DNA of 36,649 bases from an uncultured Mucispirillum sp. (GTDB lineage Bacteria > Chrysiogenota > Deferribacteres > Deferribacterales > Mucispirillaceae), in contig CALUZC010000024.1 of the NCBI GenBank assembly GCA_944325215.1, forward strand, positions 1-36,649, written 5' to 3'. Below are positions 24,844-32,969 of this stretch, piece by piece. The notes beneath the pieces were generated by a model. That model worked only from the letters and a program-made list of their open reading frames with translations, ran no database searches and had not been told where the DNA came from. Within the stretch, counting starts at the first letter, position 1. Every line of letters starts with the position of its first letter. Made by a program: the position numbers and the translations under genes.

Positions 24844-25678
24844 AAAATTATTTTTTTTATGCATGCTTATTTTATTTTCATTTTCTACATATGCGGCAGA
24901 ATTAAAATCAAATGTTGAAAGTAATAAGGTAGAATTTAAATTTACATTTCAAAAAGGTTATTCTGCTTTTGAGCAGCTTTTAGATGAGACAACCAATACT
25001 CTTGTTTTTTCATTTGATACATCAGAAGAGCTTTCATTTGAACGTGAAAATTATTTTGATATTCCTATAAAAAGTGCATATTTAACTGTAAAAGATAGAA
25101 AGAGATTTTTTGTAGAATTTAAAGATAAGCCAATTGAACCTATTGTAAATAAAACAGGAAAAGAAATATCAATTGTTTTTCCTATATCTGTAAAAACGGA
25201 AACAACAATGGCAGAAAGGGCAGCCTCACCAAACCCTGCAGCTAAACCAGCAGAAATTGGGGCAGGCAGTTATGCTAGAATGCTTTTTGGTTTAACTGTT
25301 GTATTAATAGTTATAATGGTATTATTTTGGCTGCTTAAAGTATTTTATAAAAAACAAATATATTCTGATATTCCTGGTAGTGGCAGGCTTTTAGGTAAAG
25401 TAGATTTAGAATTAAGAAAATCACTTTATTTTTATGAAATTGGTGATATTATATATATTATCGGTGTAACAGAAAATGGTATGAATGTTATAGATAAAGT
25501 TTTAGATGAAGCAGAAGCTAGTAAAATCAGGGCAGGTTTTATTAAAAAGCATGATTTTAAAGGGTATATGAATTTCTTTAAAAGAAAGGAAATGTTAGAT
25601 GATGAACTATCTTCCAGTAATGCTATGGTTGAAGAAAAACTAAACTCTATGAGAAAAAGAAAAAATAAGGTGGATTAA
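24836..25678 (+). CDS. fliO: Flagellar biosynthesis protein FliO with N-terminal ectodomain
   Basis: FliO helps to assemble FliP in the flagellar type III export gate. The 280-residue protein starts with a signal-like hydrophobic segment (LFFLCMLILFSFSTYAAE). A predicted beta-rich extracytoplasmic region of about 120 residues resembling an AMIN-type domain follows, then a membrane helix at about 157-176 (MLFGLTVVLIVIMVLFWLL). The cytoplasmic FliO domain has GSGRLLGKVDLELRKSLYFYEIGDIIYIIGV in pieces (GRLLGKVDLEL, SLYFYEIG). Enterobacterial FliO is about 120 residues and lacks the ectodomain. Either ATG 24836 or ATG 24827 may start it; both overlap fliN, suggesting translational coupling. Confidence 0.82.
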   Translation: MGKKLFFLCMLILFSFSTYAAELKSNVESNKVEFKFTFQKGYSAFEQLLDETTNTLVFSFDTSEELSFERENYFDIPIKSAYLTVKDRKRFFVEFKDKPIEPIVNKTGKEISIVFPISVKTETTMAERAASPNPAAKPAEIGAGSYARMLFGLTVVLIVIMVLFWLLKVFYKKQIYSDIPGSGRLLGKVDLELRKSLYFYEIGDIIYIIGVTENGMNVIDKVLDEAEASKIRAGFIKKHDFKGYMNFFKRKEMLDDELSSSNAMVEEKLNSMRKRKNKVD

Positions 25679-25684
25679 TTACCT

Positions 25685-26482
25685 GTGACTAGAATAATAA
25701 AAATGAAAACATTAAAAAAATCATTATTATTTGGTATTACTTTAGGTATTATATTTCTTGGTTTTGCAGGTGTTAGTTATGCTCAAAACCAAACCATACC
25801 TATACCTACATTCCGTTTCGGTGTAGAAGGGGCAGAAACTCCCCAAGATGTCGCTTTTTCTTTGCAGGTAGTTTTTATATTTACAATATTAGCTCTTGCA
25901 CCATCTATTATTATGGTAATGACGAGTTTTACCAGAATTATTATAGTTTTTTCATTTTTAAGAACAGCAATGGGAACAGCTACAATGCCACCTAACCAAA
26001 TCCTAACTGGTATGGCATTACTGCTTACTTTTTATATTATGACACCTGTATTATCAGAAATAAACAGGAATTCTTTTGCACCATATGTAAATGAAGAAAT
26101 AACTTTTAAGCAGGCAGTTGAAGAAGCAAGAAAGCCCATGCGTCAATTTTTAATTGCAAATACAAGAGAAAAAGATATTATATTATTTACTGAATTATCA
26201 CGATCAGAACGCCCTAAAACAATAGATGAAATACCAGATTTGGTTTTAGTGGCAGCTTTTGTAATGAGTGAAGTGCAGGTGGCATTCCAAATAGGTTTTT
26301 TACTATTTTTACCATTTTTGATTATTGATTTTGTTATTTCCAGTGTGCTTTTAGCTATGGGTATGATGATGCTTCCACCTGTTATGATATCTGTTCCATT
26401 TAAGATACTGCTTTTTGTATTAGTTGATGGCTGGTCATTATTAATTACAGGGCTTGTAAATAGTTATGCAATAGCGGGGTAG
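25685..26482 (+). CDS. fliP: Flagellar export gate protein FliP
   Basis: This is a core subunit of the export gate (FliP5-FliQ4-FliR1). The 265-residue protein has an N-terminal signal peptide ending near VSYAQ, as is usual for FliP. Hydrophobic segments with APSIIMVMTSFTRIIIVFSF, RTAMGTATMPPNQILTGMAL and AFVMSEVQVAFQIGFLLFLP follow, then IDFVISSVLLAMGMMMLPPV, all classic family motifs. I list the GTG at 25685; the ATG at 25703 (MKTLKKSLL) is an alternative, and neither has a clear Shine-Dalgarno. It lies between fliO and fliQ with gaps of 6 and 3 bases. Confidence 0.93.
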   Translation: MTRIIKMKTLKKSLLFGITLGIIFLGFAGVSYAQNQTIPIPTFRFGVEGAETPQDVAFSLQVVFIFTILALAPSIIMVMTSFTRIIIVFSFLRTAMGTATMPPNQILTGMALLLTFYIMTPVLSEINRNSFAPYVNEEITFKQAVEEARKPMRQFLIANTREKDIILFTELSRSERPKTIDEIPDLVLVAAFVMSEVQVAFQIGFLLFLPFLIIDFVISSVLLAMGMMMLPPVMISVPFKILLFVLVDGWSLLITGLVNSYAIAG

Positions 26483-26485
26483 GGT

Positions 26486-26758
26486 ATGAGTCCAGATATA
26501 GTTGTAGCATTAGTTTCAAAAGGCTTGGAGATTGCACTAATTATTTCTGCACCTACATTAATTGCAGGTTTAGCAGTAGGTTTACTTGTAAGTATTTTCC
26601 AAGCAGTTACTCAAATCCAAGAGATGACATTATCTTTTATTCCAAAAATTATTGTAATGGTGGCATTAATAGGTGTAACATTTCCATGGATGCTTTCCAC
26701 ATTAATGGAATACACTATGGCATTACTTCAAAATATGAACATGTATATTGGTAAATAG
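26486..26758 (+). CDS. fliQ: Flagellar export gate protein FliQ
   Basis: This small subunit of the export gate wraps around the FliP/FliR core. The 90-residue protein has two membrane helices, with the family motifs ISAPTLIAGLAVGLLVSIFQ, AVTQIQEMTLSFIPKI and GVTFPWMLSTLMEY. It begins 3 bases after fliP stops, with GGGGTAGGG as ribosome site. FliR and FlhB, which normally follow, are absent; the flagellar operon ends here and the next gene is convergent. In the 173 bp that follow I see only an AT-only inverted repeat (26778-26788 with 26829-26839) and no good terminator. Confidence 0.93.
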   Translation: MSPDIVVALVSKGLEIALIISAPTLIAGLAVGLLVSIFQAVTQIQEMTLSFIPKIIVMVALIGVTFPWMLSTLMEYTMALLQNMNMYIGK

Positions 26759-26931
26759 TGTTTGTTCTTATTTTGTAATTATATAGTAAGGCAACTGCTG
26801 TTTAAATAACATAAAATTTAATTTATTATACTATATAATCAATAGAATATAGCTATTTCTAAAGCTAAGCTGTATTATAAATTAACTTTGATTATAATTT
26901 ATTAGCTTGAGAAATATGTATATATTATACT

Positions 26932-28044
26932 TTATTTTCCAGAAACATTAATTACTACAATTTCAGATTTTGTACCAACTCTCATAGGCGGCCCCCACAA
27001 ACCAAGCCCACTTGAAACTATGTAATTAAATCCATTATCACTTATTATTCCATGAGATAGCACATTTAAATGGCGAACAATTAAGTTTATAGGGAAAAAC
27101 TGCCCGTCATGAGTATGACCAGAGATTTGTATATCTGCATTGATTTTTTTACCATCATTAAGCCCTTTTGGAACATGGTCTAATATAATTAAAGGTTTTG
27201 TTTTATCTTCTATTAAAGAAGAAAATTCTTCTATCTGTTTTCTTTCGCTTCCATCAGAATTTGTTTTCCTTAAACTGTCCCTGCCTAAAATATAAATTCC
27301 AAGTTCATTAATGTAAGTAATATTATCTACTAATGTATTAAAATTAGATTTTGTAAATAATTTAGTTATTTCATTTGCAGGACCACTATAATATTCATGG
27401 TTACCAAATACTGTATAAACTCCATATTTTGCTTTTAATTTTTTAAATGCTTCAATATGCTGCTCTGTATAATCTTTTATATCATTATCTATAACATCAC
27501 CTGCAATACAAATAATATCAGGATTTTGGTTATTTATAATTTCCACTTCTTTTAAAAGCCTTCTTGGGCTCATATCTGCACCAATATGAATATCTGATAC
27601 TGCAACAATTTTAAATGGTTTCTCTACTTGTTTACTTAGTTTTATATCATATACTGTAATGTTAGTATAGTGACTGTTCAAATATCCATATATAAATATA
27701 ATAAATGATAATGATAAAACTATAATACCTTGTCCTTTGTGGGATAAATATGTTTTTTTACCAATTTTAAATAAGATTCTTATTATATCAGTTAGAATAA
27801 AAATAAGAAGTATATAAATACTTATGCCAAATATAATATGTGCAAGAAAAATTAACCAGTCAGGCGAAGCAATACCTAAATATTTATTTAATACACGTGT
27901 AATAGTAAAAATATTATTGATAATTAATATTACAGGAATAATAATATATGCTTTATATTGGCGAAAAAGAGCATAATATATTCTGTATGATATATATAAA
28001 CCGAAAATAAAGTTTTGGACTAAAAGTAAAATTAAAATTCCCAT
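26932..28044 (-). CDS. Membrane-anchored metallophosphoesterase
   Basis: The 370-residue protein has about four membrane helices in its first 140 residues. A calcineurin-type phosphoesterase domain follows at about 145-366. All metal-binding motifs are present: AVSDIHIGAD, CIAGDVIDND, VFGNHEYYSG, ILDHVP and SGHTHDGQF. The arrangement resembles the YaeI/YkuE group, in which the substrate is thought to be a membrane or envelope phosphoester (lipid intermediates in some members), though it is not certain here. The start has AGGAG at a good distance. It stands alone, convergent with the flagellar operon. Confidence 0.88.
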   Translation of the reverse strand: MGILILLLVQNFIFGLYISYRIYYALFRQYKAYIIIPVILIINNIFTITRVLNKYLGIASPDWLIFLAHIIFGISIYILLIFILTDIIRILFKIGKKTYLSHKGQGIIVLSLSFIIFIYGYLNSHYTNITVYDIKLSKQVEKPFKIVAVSDIHIGADMSPRRLLKEVEIINNQNPDIICIAGDVIDNDIKDYTEQHIEAFKKLKAKYGVYTVFGNHEYYSGPANEITKLFTKSNFNTLVDNITYINELGIYILGRDSLRKTNSDGSERKQIEEFSSLIEDKTKPLIILDHVPKGLNDGKKINADIQISGHTHDGQFFPINLIVRHLNVLSHGIISDNGFNYIVSSGLGLWGPPMRVGTKSEIVVINVSGK

Positions 28045-28097
28045 TGCTTCTCCTAAATTTATATAAGTTATATTACATATATAAAACTATATCAAGC

Positions 28098-28128
28098 AAA
28101 AAAAAGTGGTTTCAAAAAAGAAACCACT
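28098..28128 (-). terminator. Rho-independent terminator, distal of two
   Basis: A 9-bp stem AGTGGTTTC/GAAACCACT (28105-28113 with 28120-28128) is followed on the minus strand by TTTTTTTTGC. It lies upstream of the phosphoesterase gene and would stop read-through from the binding-protein genes. Between it and the next hairpin (28287) the 300-bp gap also holds an 11-bp inverted repeat (28133-28143 with 28157-28167) but no ORF. Confidence 0.8.
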
Positions 28129-28280
28129 CATCTCAAATATAAAACAGGGGAAGTTATTTATATTTGAACTAAATATGGGAAAGTGGATAAAAAAGATATT
28201 ATTTATCCATTATTTTAATATATGAAGAATCCAATTTTTTTCAAGGGGAAAAATTAAAAATAATATAATTTTTACTGATA

Positions 28281-28328
28281 AAAAAATACTGCCAAAAAAT
28301 GCTGTATATTCAATTTATTTGGCAGTAT
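28281..28328 (-). terminator. Rho-independent terminator of the binding-protein genes
   Basis: An 11-bp stem ATACTGCCAAA/TTTGGCAGTAT (28287-28297 with 28318-28328) is followed on the minus strand by TTTTTTATCAG, 17 bases past the stop at 28346. Confidence 0.85.
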
Positions 28329-28345
28329 AAAAAAGTAAAATTGTG

Positions 28346-29341
28346 TTATTTTTGTGTAAGAGTTTTGTCTTTGATTATATATTTAGCACTATTTATTAAT
28401 TCATCATTTACAGTAATTCCTAAATGGGCAGCCGTATCTAAATCAAAAAGTTTATTATAATATTTATCATCTTTTAAAGCTATTATAGGTAACTCTTCAG
28501 CTTTTTTGCCATTTAAAATATCTATTATTAACTTACCTGTCATTCTGCCCATTTCATAGTAGCTGTAACCAAGAGCATAAACAACACCACCATTTAATGT
28601 TGGTGTAATATCGCCACCAAATACAGGTATTTTTTTCTGTGCTGCAGTTTCTGTAAGGGCAGACATGGCTGTTGCTATGGAATTATCTGTAAAACAGTAA
28701 AATGCATCAACTCTATCTACCATACTTTCTGCAGCCTGTTTTAATTCAGCAGGTGTTGTAATACTTTGAAGCACAAGTTCAAGACCAAGTTCTGCACATG
28801 CTTTTTTTGTTGTTTCTACCATACTAATAGAGTTTGTTTCAGATGAAGTATATATAACCCCAACACGTTTAAAGTCATAAAACTTTTTAAATTCTGCCAA
28901 CTGTTCTTTTATAGGTATAGCATCAATAACACCTGTAATATTTTTTTTGCCCTGAGTTATTGATGTGGCAAACCCACCCATAACAGGGTCAGTAACTGCA
29001 GTAAAAACAATAGGTGTATTATCAAGTGTATTATAAAGAGCTGCAGTCATTGGTGTAGCGATACCAACAGCTACATCAACTTTATCTGCTTTAAATTTAT
29101 TAGCAATGGCTGTAGCATTACCTAAATCACCATTAGCATCAAGCTGTTGTATATTTACTTTTATTCCTTGTGCATTTAATTCATCAATAATACCACGTTC
29201 TGCATCATTTAATGAATTATGGTTGATTAATTTTGCAATACCAATTGTTGGCAGGTCTGGATTATAATTTGCATTTTTTTTGCAGGCAGCAAAACTAAAT
29301 ATTATAATTATTGCTGTTAACAGTAGTAAAAATCTTTTCAT
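28346..29341 (-). CDS. ABC transporter substrate-binding lipoprotein, second paralogue
   Basis: The 331-residue protein belongs to the ABC_sub_bind (TrpX-like) family. It has a lipoprotein signal ending FAAC (Cys20) and the family start TIGIAKLINHNSLNDAERGI. AVGIATPMTAALYNTL, FTAVTDPVMGGF and DAFYCFTDNSIATAM follow. Known members bind small molecules such as tryptophan or other aromatic amino acids; the ligand here is undetermined. It lies 9 bases after a close paralogue of the same length, clearly a tandem duplication. No permease or ATPase gene follows in the window. RBS: GGAG in the gap. Confidence 0.88.
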   Translation of the reverse strand: MKRFLLLLTAIIIIFSFAACKKNANYNPDLPTIGIAKLINHNSLNDAERGIIDELNAQGIKVNIQQLDANGDLGNATAIANKFKADKVDVAVGIATPMTAALYNTLDNTPIVFTAVTDPVMGGFATSITQGKKNITGVIDAIPIKEQLAEFKKFYDFKRVGVIYTSSETNSISMVETTKKACAELGLELVLQSITTPAELKQAAESMVDRVDAFYCFTDNSIATAMSALTETAAQKKIPVFGGDITPTLNGGVVYALGYSYYEMGRMTGKLIIDILNGKKAEELPIIALKDDKYYNKLFDLDTAAHLGITVNDELINSAKYIIKDKTLTQK

Positions 29342-29350
29342 GCTGTGCTC

Positions 29351-30346
29351 CTATTGATTTAAAAATACAGCATTAGCTGGTATTAATTCTTGTGGAATAG
29401 TAACATTTAATGCTTTTACAACATTAGCGTCAATAATAACTTTTGTTTCTTCTACACCCTGCACATATCTTGTAGGCATATCTTCTGTTTTTTTACCGTT
29501 TAATATTTCTATTATTTGTTTACCAGTTAATCTGCCAACAGTATAATAATCAGCACCTGCTGTATAAAGCACGCCACCAAACTGCATACTTGATGCTGGA
29601 TCTGATGAGAATACAGGAATATTTTTAGCAGCAGCCGTATCAGTTAATGCACCTAATGATGAACAAACGTTATTATCTGTAACAACATAAAATGCATCAA
29701 CCCTGTCAACAAGGCTTTGTGCTGCTTGTTTTATTTCGCTTATATTTGTTATAGCCTGGCTTATAAGTTCAACACCAAGTTTTTCACATACTTCTTTTGT
29801 TGTATTATACATTGCAATAGAATTATCTTCTGAATTTGTATAAATTAAACCTAATTTTTTAAATGGGACAATTTTTCTGAAATTATTAAGCTGCTCTTCC
29901 ACATTTACTGCATCAGAAACACCTGTAATATTTTTGCCACCTTTATCTTTTGATGGCATTAATTTAGCAGAAACAGGGTCAGTAATAGCCGAAAATACTA
30001 TTGGTCTGTTTTGTATAGTATTATATAAAGCTAAAGCCATAGGCGTGCCTATTCCCACAGCAATATCCACATTATCAGTTTTAAATTTTGTAGCAATAGA
30101 GTTAATAAAGCTGACTTCGGCATTTGCATTTTGCAAATCATATGTAACATTGATATTTTGTTCTTTAAGTTCATCTTGAATACCCTGTTCTACAGCATTT
30201 AGAGCAGGGTGGGGTAAAAGTTTTGCAATACCAATTACAGGAACATTACTTCCTGATGTATTATTATCACCTGATGTATTACTTTTTTTACAGCCAAATA
30301 GAACAGCCAGTAATGATAAAAGTGTTATTAATAGAATTTTTTTCAT
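29351..30346 (-). CDS. ABC transporter substrate-binding lipoprotein, first paralogue
   Basis: The 331-residue protein of the same ABC_sub_bind family as its downstream neighbour aligns with it over the full length. Shared patterns are IGIAKLLPHPALNAVEQGI, AVGIGTPMALALYNTI, FSAITDPVSAKL, VDRVDAFYVVTDNN and GRLTGKQIIEILNGKK. The signal peptide ends LFGC, giving an N-terminal lipidated cysteine. A Ser/Asn/Gly linker of about 20 residues separates the anchor from the domain. I chose the ATG at 30346 because GGAGAA stands just upstream; an in-frame ATG four codons earlier overlaps that site. It is probably co-transcribed with the second copy; the ligand is unknown. Confidence 0.88.
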   Translation of the reverse strand: MKKILLITLLSLLAVLFGCKKSNTSGDNNTSGSNVPVIGIAKLLPHPALNAVEQGIQDELKEQNINVTYDLQNANAEVSFINSIATKFKTDNVDIAVGIGTPMALALYNTIQNRPIVFSAITDPVSAKLMPSKDKGGKNITGVSDAVNVEEQLNNFRKIVPFKKLGLIYTNSEDNSIAMYNTTKEVCEKLGVELISQAITNISEIKQAAQSLVDRVDAFYVVTDNNVCSSLGALTDTAAAKNIPVFSSDPASSMQFGGVLYTAGADYYTVGRLTGKQIIEILNGKKTEDMPTRYVQGVEETKVIIDANVVKALNVTIPQELIPANAVFLNQ

Positions 30347-30466
30347 AAATTTCTCCATTAAATATTATATAACCTTAAAAGGCTACCATAAAATGAAAAG
30401 TTTTTAAAGTGAAATTTAAGTATATATTATATAAATAGCAATATATTGTATGCATAAATAAAATAC

Positions 30467-30495
30467 TTGCAAAAATTATAATATTTTTTTATGAT
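30467..30495 (+). promoter_or_regulatory. Sigma-70-type promoter of the LprI-like gene
   Basis: TTGCAA at 30467-30472 and TATGAT at 30490-30495, 17 bases apart, 28 bases before the start codon. Confidence 0.5.
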
Positions 30496-30523
30496 TTTAG
30501 AAATTTTATATTGAGAGTTTTTT

Positions 30524-31573
30524 ATGAAATATTTATCAGTTTTTTTATTATTATTTTTTATACCAGTTTATAGTTTTGCTGAAGAACTAGTTAATGAATG
30601 TTTTGCAACAGATGATGCTTATTATAGATTAATTTATGCTAAAAAGATTAAATATAAAAAAGCTATAAGTTACAAGCTGTTTGTAAGTTATAAAACTAAT
30701 AATGATAAGTTTAGCTTATCTGGTGATAACTTAGAATTAAATGATGATAATTCTATAAAAGAACTTATATTCAAAAATTATGGCAGTAGAAATGATACAA
30801 TAGTCATGAACAGCTTAAAACCTAAAACAATTACTGTAAATGGTGAAATAAAGTCAGTTAAAAAAATAGACTGCTATACATTTATATCCACCTTTGACAG
30901 ATATATTTATGAAAATGGGAAGTCTGTTTCCATATATACAAAAGGCAAAAATTTCATGGAAGAAAAATTTAAATCTTCTTCATATAAGCCATCATTTAAT
31001 TGTAAAAAAGCCACATCAAGTATAGAAAAAGCCATATGCAGTAACAGTGAAGTATCTTATTTAGATAACTTATTTCATTCATCTACTAAATGCTATAAAG
31101 AGATAGTATTAAGCCATGTAAAAAATCAAGAATATTTTGAAAACCAAATGGATATTCTTATTAATGATTTTATTTCTTATAGAGATTTATCATATAAATC
31201 AGATAATGGAACTTTTACTAATAAAGAGTTGGAACAGGTGAAAAAAGCGTATATGCTTGGCTTAATGTTTATTCCTATGGTAGTTGGAGCAAACGATGGT
31301 GATTTATGTATTTTAGGTAAAAAGCTTTTTATGTCTTATTATATGCTTTCAATGCAGGGTGTAAAATTTACAGAAAAACATGCACAAAAAGGATTAGGAT
31401 TATCATTATATGGATTATATCCAAATGAGTATAATGATGAGATAATGTATTATTATGCAGGGGTATATGATAATTTTAACTCAAAACTGCCACATCTTTT
31501 TTACTATACAGTTTATTTAATGGAAAAATATGGTTTAGTAGATAGTGAAGGAAATTATAAATGTAAACATTAG
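30524..31573 (+). CDS. Secreted protein with LprI-like (DUF1311) segment
   Basis: The 349-residue protein has a signal peptide (KYLSVFLLLFFIPVYSFAEE, cleavage near residue 19). After a beta-rich N-terminal half comes PSFNCKKATSSIEKAICSNS, then EVSYLDNLFHSSTKCYKE, around residues 158-195. This is the Cys-x(n)-EKAIC pattern of the lysozyme-inhibitor LprI-like family (DUF1311). The remaining 150 residues are helical and not recognised. In other bacteria such domains can inhibit host lysozyme, but many members have no tested function, so the role stays open. It is monocistronic: its own promoter lies upstream and convergent DNA follows. Confidence 0.75.
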   Translation: MKYLSVFLLLFFIPVYSFAEELVNECFATDDAYYRLIYAKKIKYKKAISYKLFVSYKTNNDKFSLSGDNLELNDDNSIKELIFKNYGSRNDTIVMNSLKPKTITVNGEIKSVKKIDCYTFISTFDRYIYENGKSVSIYTKGKNFMEEKFKSSSYKPSFNCKKATSSIEKAICSNSEVSYLDNLFHSSTKCYKEIVLSHVKNQEYFENQMDILINDFISYRDLSYKSDNGTFTNKELEQVKKAYMLGLMFIPMVVGANDGDLCILGKKLFMSYYMLSMQGVKFTEKHAQKGLGLSLYGLYPNEYNDEIMYYYAGVYDNFNSKLPHLFYYTVYLMEKYGLVDSEGNYKCKH

Positions 31574-31577
31574 GTAC

Positions 31578-31602
31578 GAAAAAAATGCCATAAACTATGG
31601 CA
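31578..31602 (-). terminator. Hairpin with U tract on the minus strand
   Basis: A 7-bp stem TGCCATA/TATGGCA (31586-31592 with 31596-31602) is followed on the minus strand by TTTTTTTTCG. It would terminate a minus-strand transcript coming from hsp20, 236 bases past the stop, rather than the plus-strand LprI-like gene. Confidence 0.55.
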
Positions 31603-31676
31603 GCTAATACCACCAAAAAATTAGTTAATTAAATTTTGAATATCAATTACTAAATAAATTAAAAATTATTCTGCCC

Positions 31677-31776
31677 TGAGTTAAACTTGGAGCATATATC
31701 AAAGTTTAGCTCACCTTAATTAGCCTAAAAAATTCATTTTTTCGACAATATGAGGCTGCCATAAATTATGGCAGCC
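31677..31776. other. Intergenic hairpins downstream of hsp20
   Basis: TGAGTTAAACTT (31677-31688) pairs with AAGTTTAGCTCA (31702-31713) in 11 of 12 positions. A perfect palindrome of 11-bp arms spans 31754-31776. The latter shares 17 of 18 bases with the hairpin at 31587-31604. No ORF is present. Possibly a small RNA or the 3' untranslated region of hsp20. Confidence 0.4.
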
Positions 31777-31837
31777 TGTGTTTAAGTAGGAGGTGTGTAT
31801 GAAGTAAATATAATTTATATAAAAGATTTATATAAAA

Positions 31838-32266
31838 TTATTTAATATTAATCACTTTTTTAGGTTCTTCCTGTGGTTCTTTTTTAGGTATATGAACACT
31901 TAATATACCATTTTCAAAGGAAGCTTGAATATCTTCTTCAGAAATATTTTCTCCAACATAAAAACTTCTTGAACAGTTGCTGGAATATCTTTCTCTTAAG
32001 ATATATTTAGTATTAGCATCTTCTGAAGTGTTTTCAACATTTTTACTTGTACTTACATTTAAGTAGCCATCTTTTAATTCAGCATTGATTTCATCTTTTT
32101 TAAATCCTGGCAGGTCAATATGAATATCAAAGCCTTTTTCTGTTTCTTTAATATCTGTTCTCATTAAGTCGCATTCGCTTCTTCTAAAAACTTTCTCCAT
32201 ATCTTTTGTAAAGTCATTATTTAATAAATCTCTAAAAAGCTGGTTGTTAAAAATTACTGGTAACAT
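31838..32266 (-). CDS. Small heat-shock protein (Hsp20/alpha-crystallin family)
   Basis: This is an ATP-independent holdase that binds unfolding proteins under stress. The 142-residue protein has a short N-terminal arm. The alpha-crystallin domain at about 35-130 has MRTDIKETEKGFDIHIDLPGF in two parts (TDIKETEKGF, DIHIDLPGF), then KDEINAELKDGYLNVS and ERYSSNCSRSFYVGENI. FENGILSVHIPKK carries the family's G-x-L motif, and a C-terminal VINIK is an I/V-x-I motif for oligomer formation. The start has GGAGAA upstream. A CIRCE operator 73 bases before the start indicates HrcA control. Confidence 0.93.
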   Translation of the reverse strand: MLPVIFNNQLFRDLLNNDFTKDMEKVFRRSECDLMRTDIKETEKGFDIHIDLPGFKKDEINAELKDGYLNVSTSKNVENTSEDANTKYILRERYSSNCSRSFYVGENISEEDIQASFENGILSVHIPKKEPQEEPKKVINIK

Positions 32267-32323
32267 ATTAATTTCTCCTTTATATATGCTTATTTAATTG
32301 TTTGCTTTCGCTTTATGAGTATA

Positions 32324-32351
32324 AATATATAAAAATTATTAGCACTGTCAA
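32324..32351 (-). promoter_or_regulatory. Sigma-70-type promoter of hsp20
   Basis: On the minus strand TTGACA (32351-32346) and TATATT (32329-32324) are 16 bases apart. The -35 box lies inside the CIRCE operator, so HrcA binding would block RNA polymerase. Confidence 0.75.
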
Positions 32352-32365
32352 GTGGTGAGTGCTAA
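32339..32365. promoter_or_regulatory. CIRCE operator (HrcA binding site)
   Basis: TTAGCACTG-N9-GAGTGCTAA matches the CIRCE consensus TTAGCACTC-N9-GAGTGCTAA with one mismatch in 18 arm positions. It overlaps the hsp20 promoter. The hrcA gene is not in the window. Confidence 0.92.
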
Positions 32366-32969
32366 AAATTTTTAATTTTTATAAATATATGATAAATAAA
32401 GTATATTTCGATAGAAATGTTTATTGTATTAACAAAATAGGTAATTATGTTAAGTTATTTTTATAAAAAACTTTAAATTACATATATAGAAAGATAGTTT
32501 AAAATTTACTTTATAAGTTTAGGTATATGACTTTTTAAAACTATATTAAATGAAAGATGATTAATAAAATATTTATGGTAAGTAGATAAAATAGTAAATA
32601 ATCATGCAGTAAACCTGTAAGAATTTATAAAGCATATAAAATTAGCTATATATTTATAGTAGAAAAAGCATATTTTTTAAAATAAAAAACAACAAACAAA
32701 CCCAATATGTTCAAATATAATTTATTTTAATAATGAAAATATATGGAAATAATATGTAAATAAATTAAAACATAAGAAATCCTATAATAAATATATGAAT
32801 TAAAAATAAAAATATAGTATATAATATAAAATTTTAATAATTTAAAAATTAATAAAATTAAACTAATATGTATTTAATTTATATTGAAATAATATAAATT
32901 ATATAGTAATATTAAGGAAAATAATAAATATAAATATGTTATATTTTAAATAAAAACAGGGGGTGTAAA
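32366..32969. other. AT-rich intergenic region without genes
   Basis: About 600 bases, by eye well above 80 percent A+T, with frequent stop codons in all frames. I see no ORF, RNA gene or strong hairpin. A possible promoter for the Dcu gene is TTGAAA (32884-32889) with TAATAT (32907-32912), 17 bases apart, but in such AT-rich DNA this may be chance. Confidence 0.6.

Noticed and set aside
26778-26839. 11-bp inverted repeat after fliQ as the operon terminator
   Set aside because: The stem is made up almost only of A-T pairs with a 40-base loop and lacks a U tract; too weak to call.
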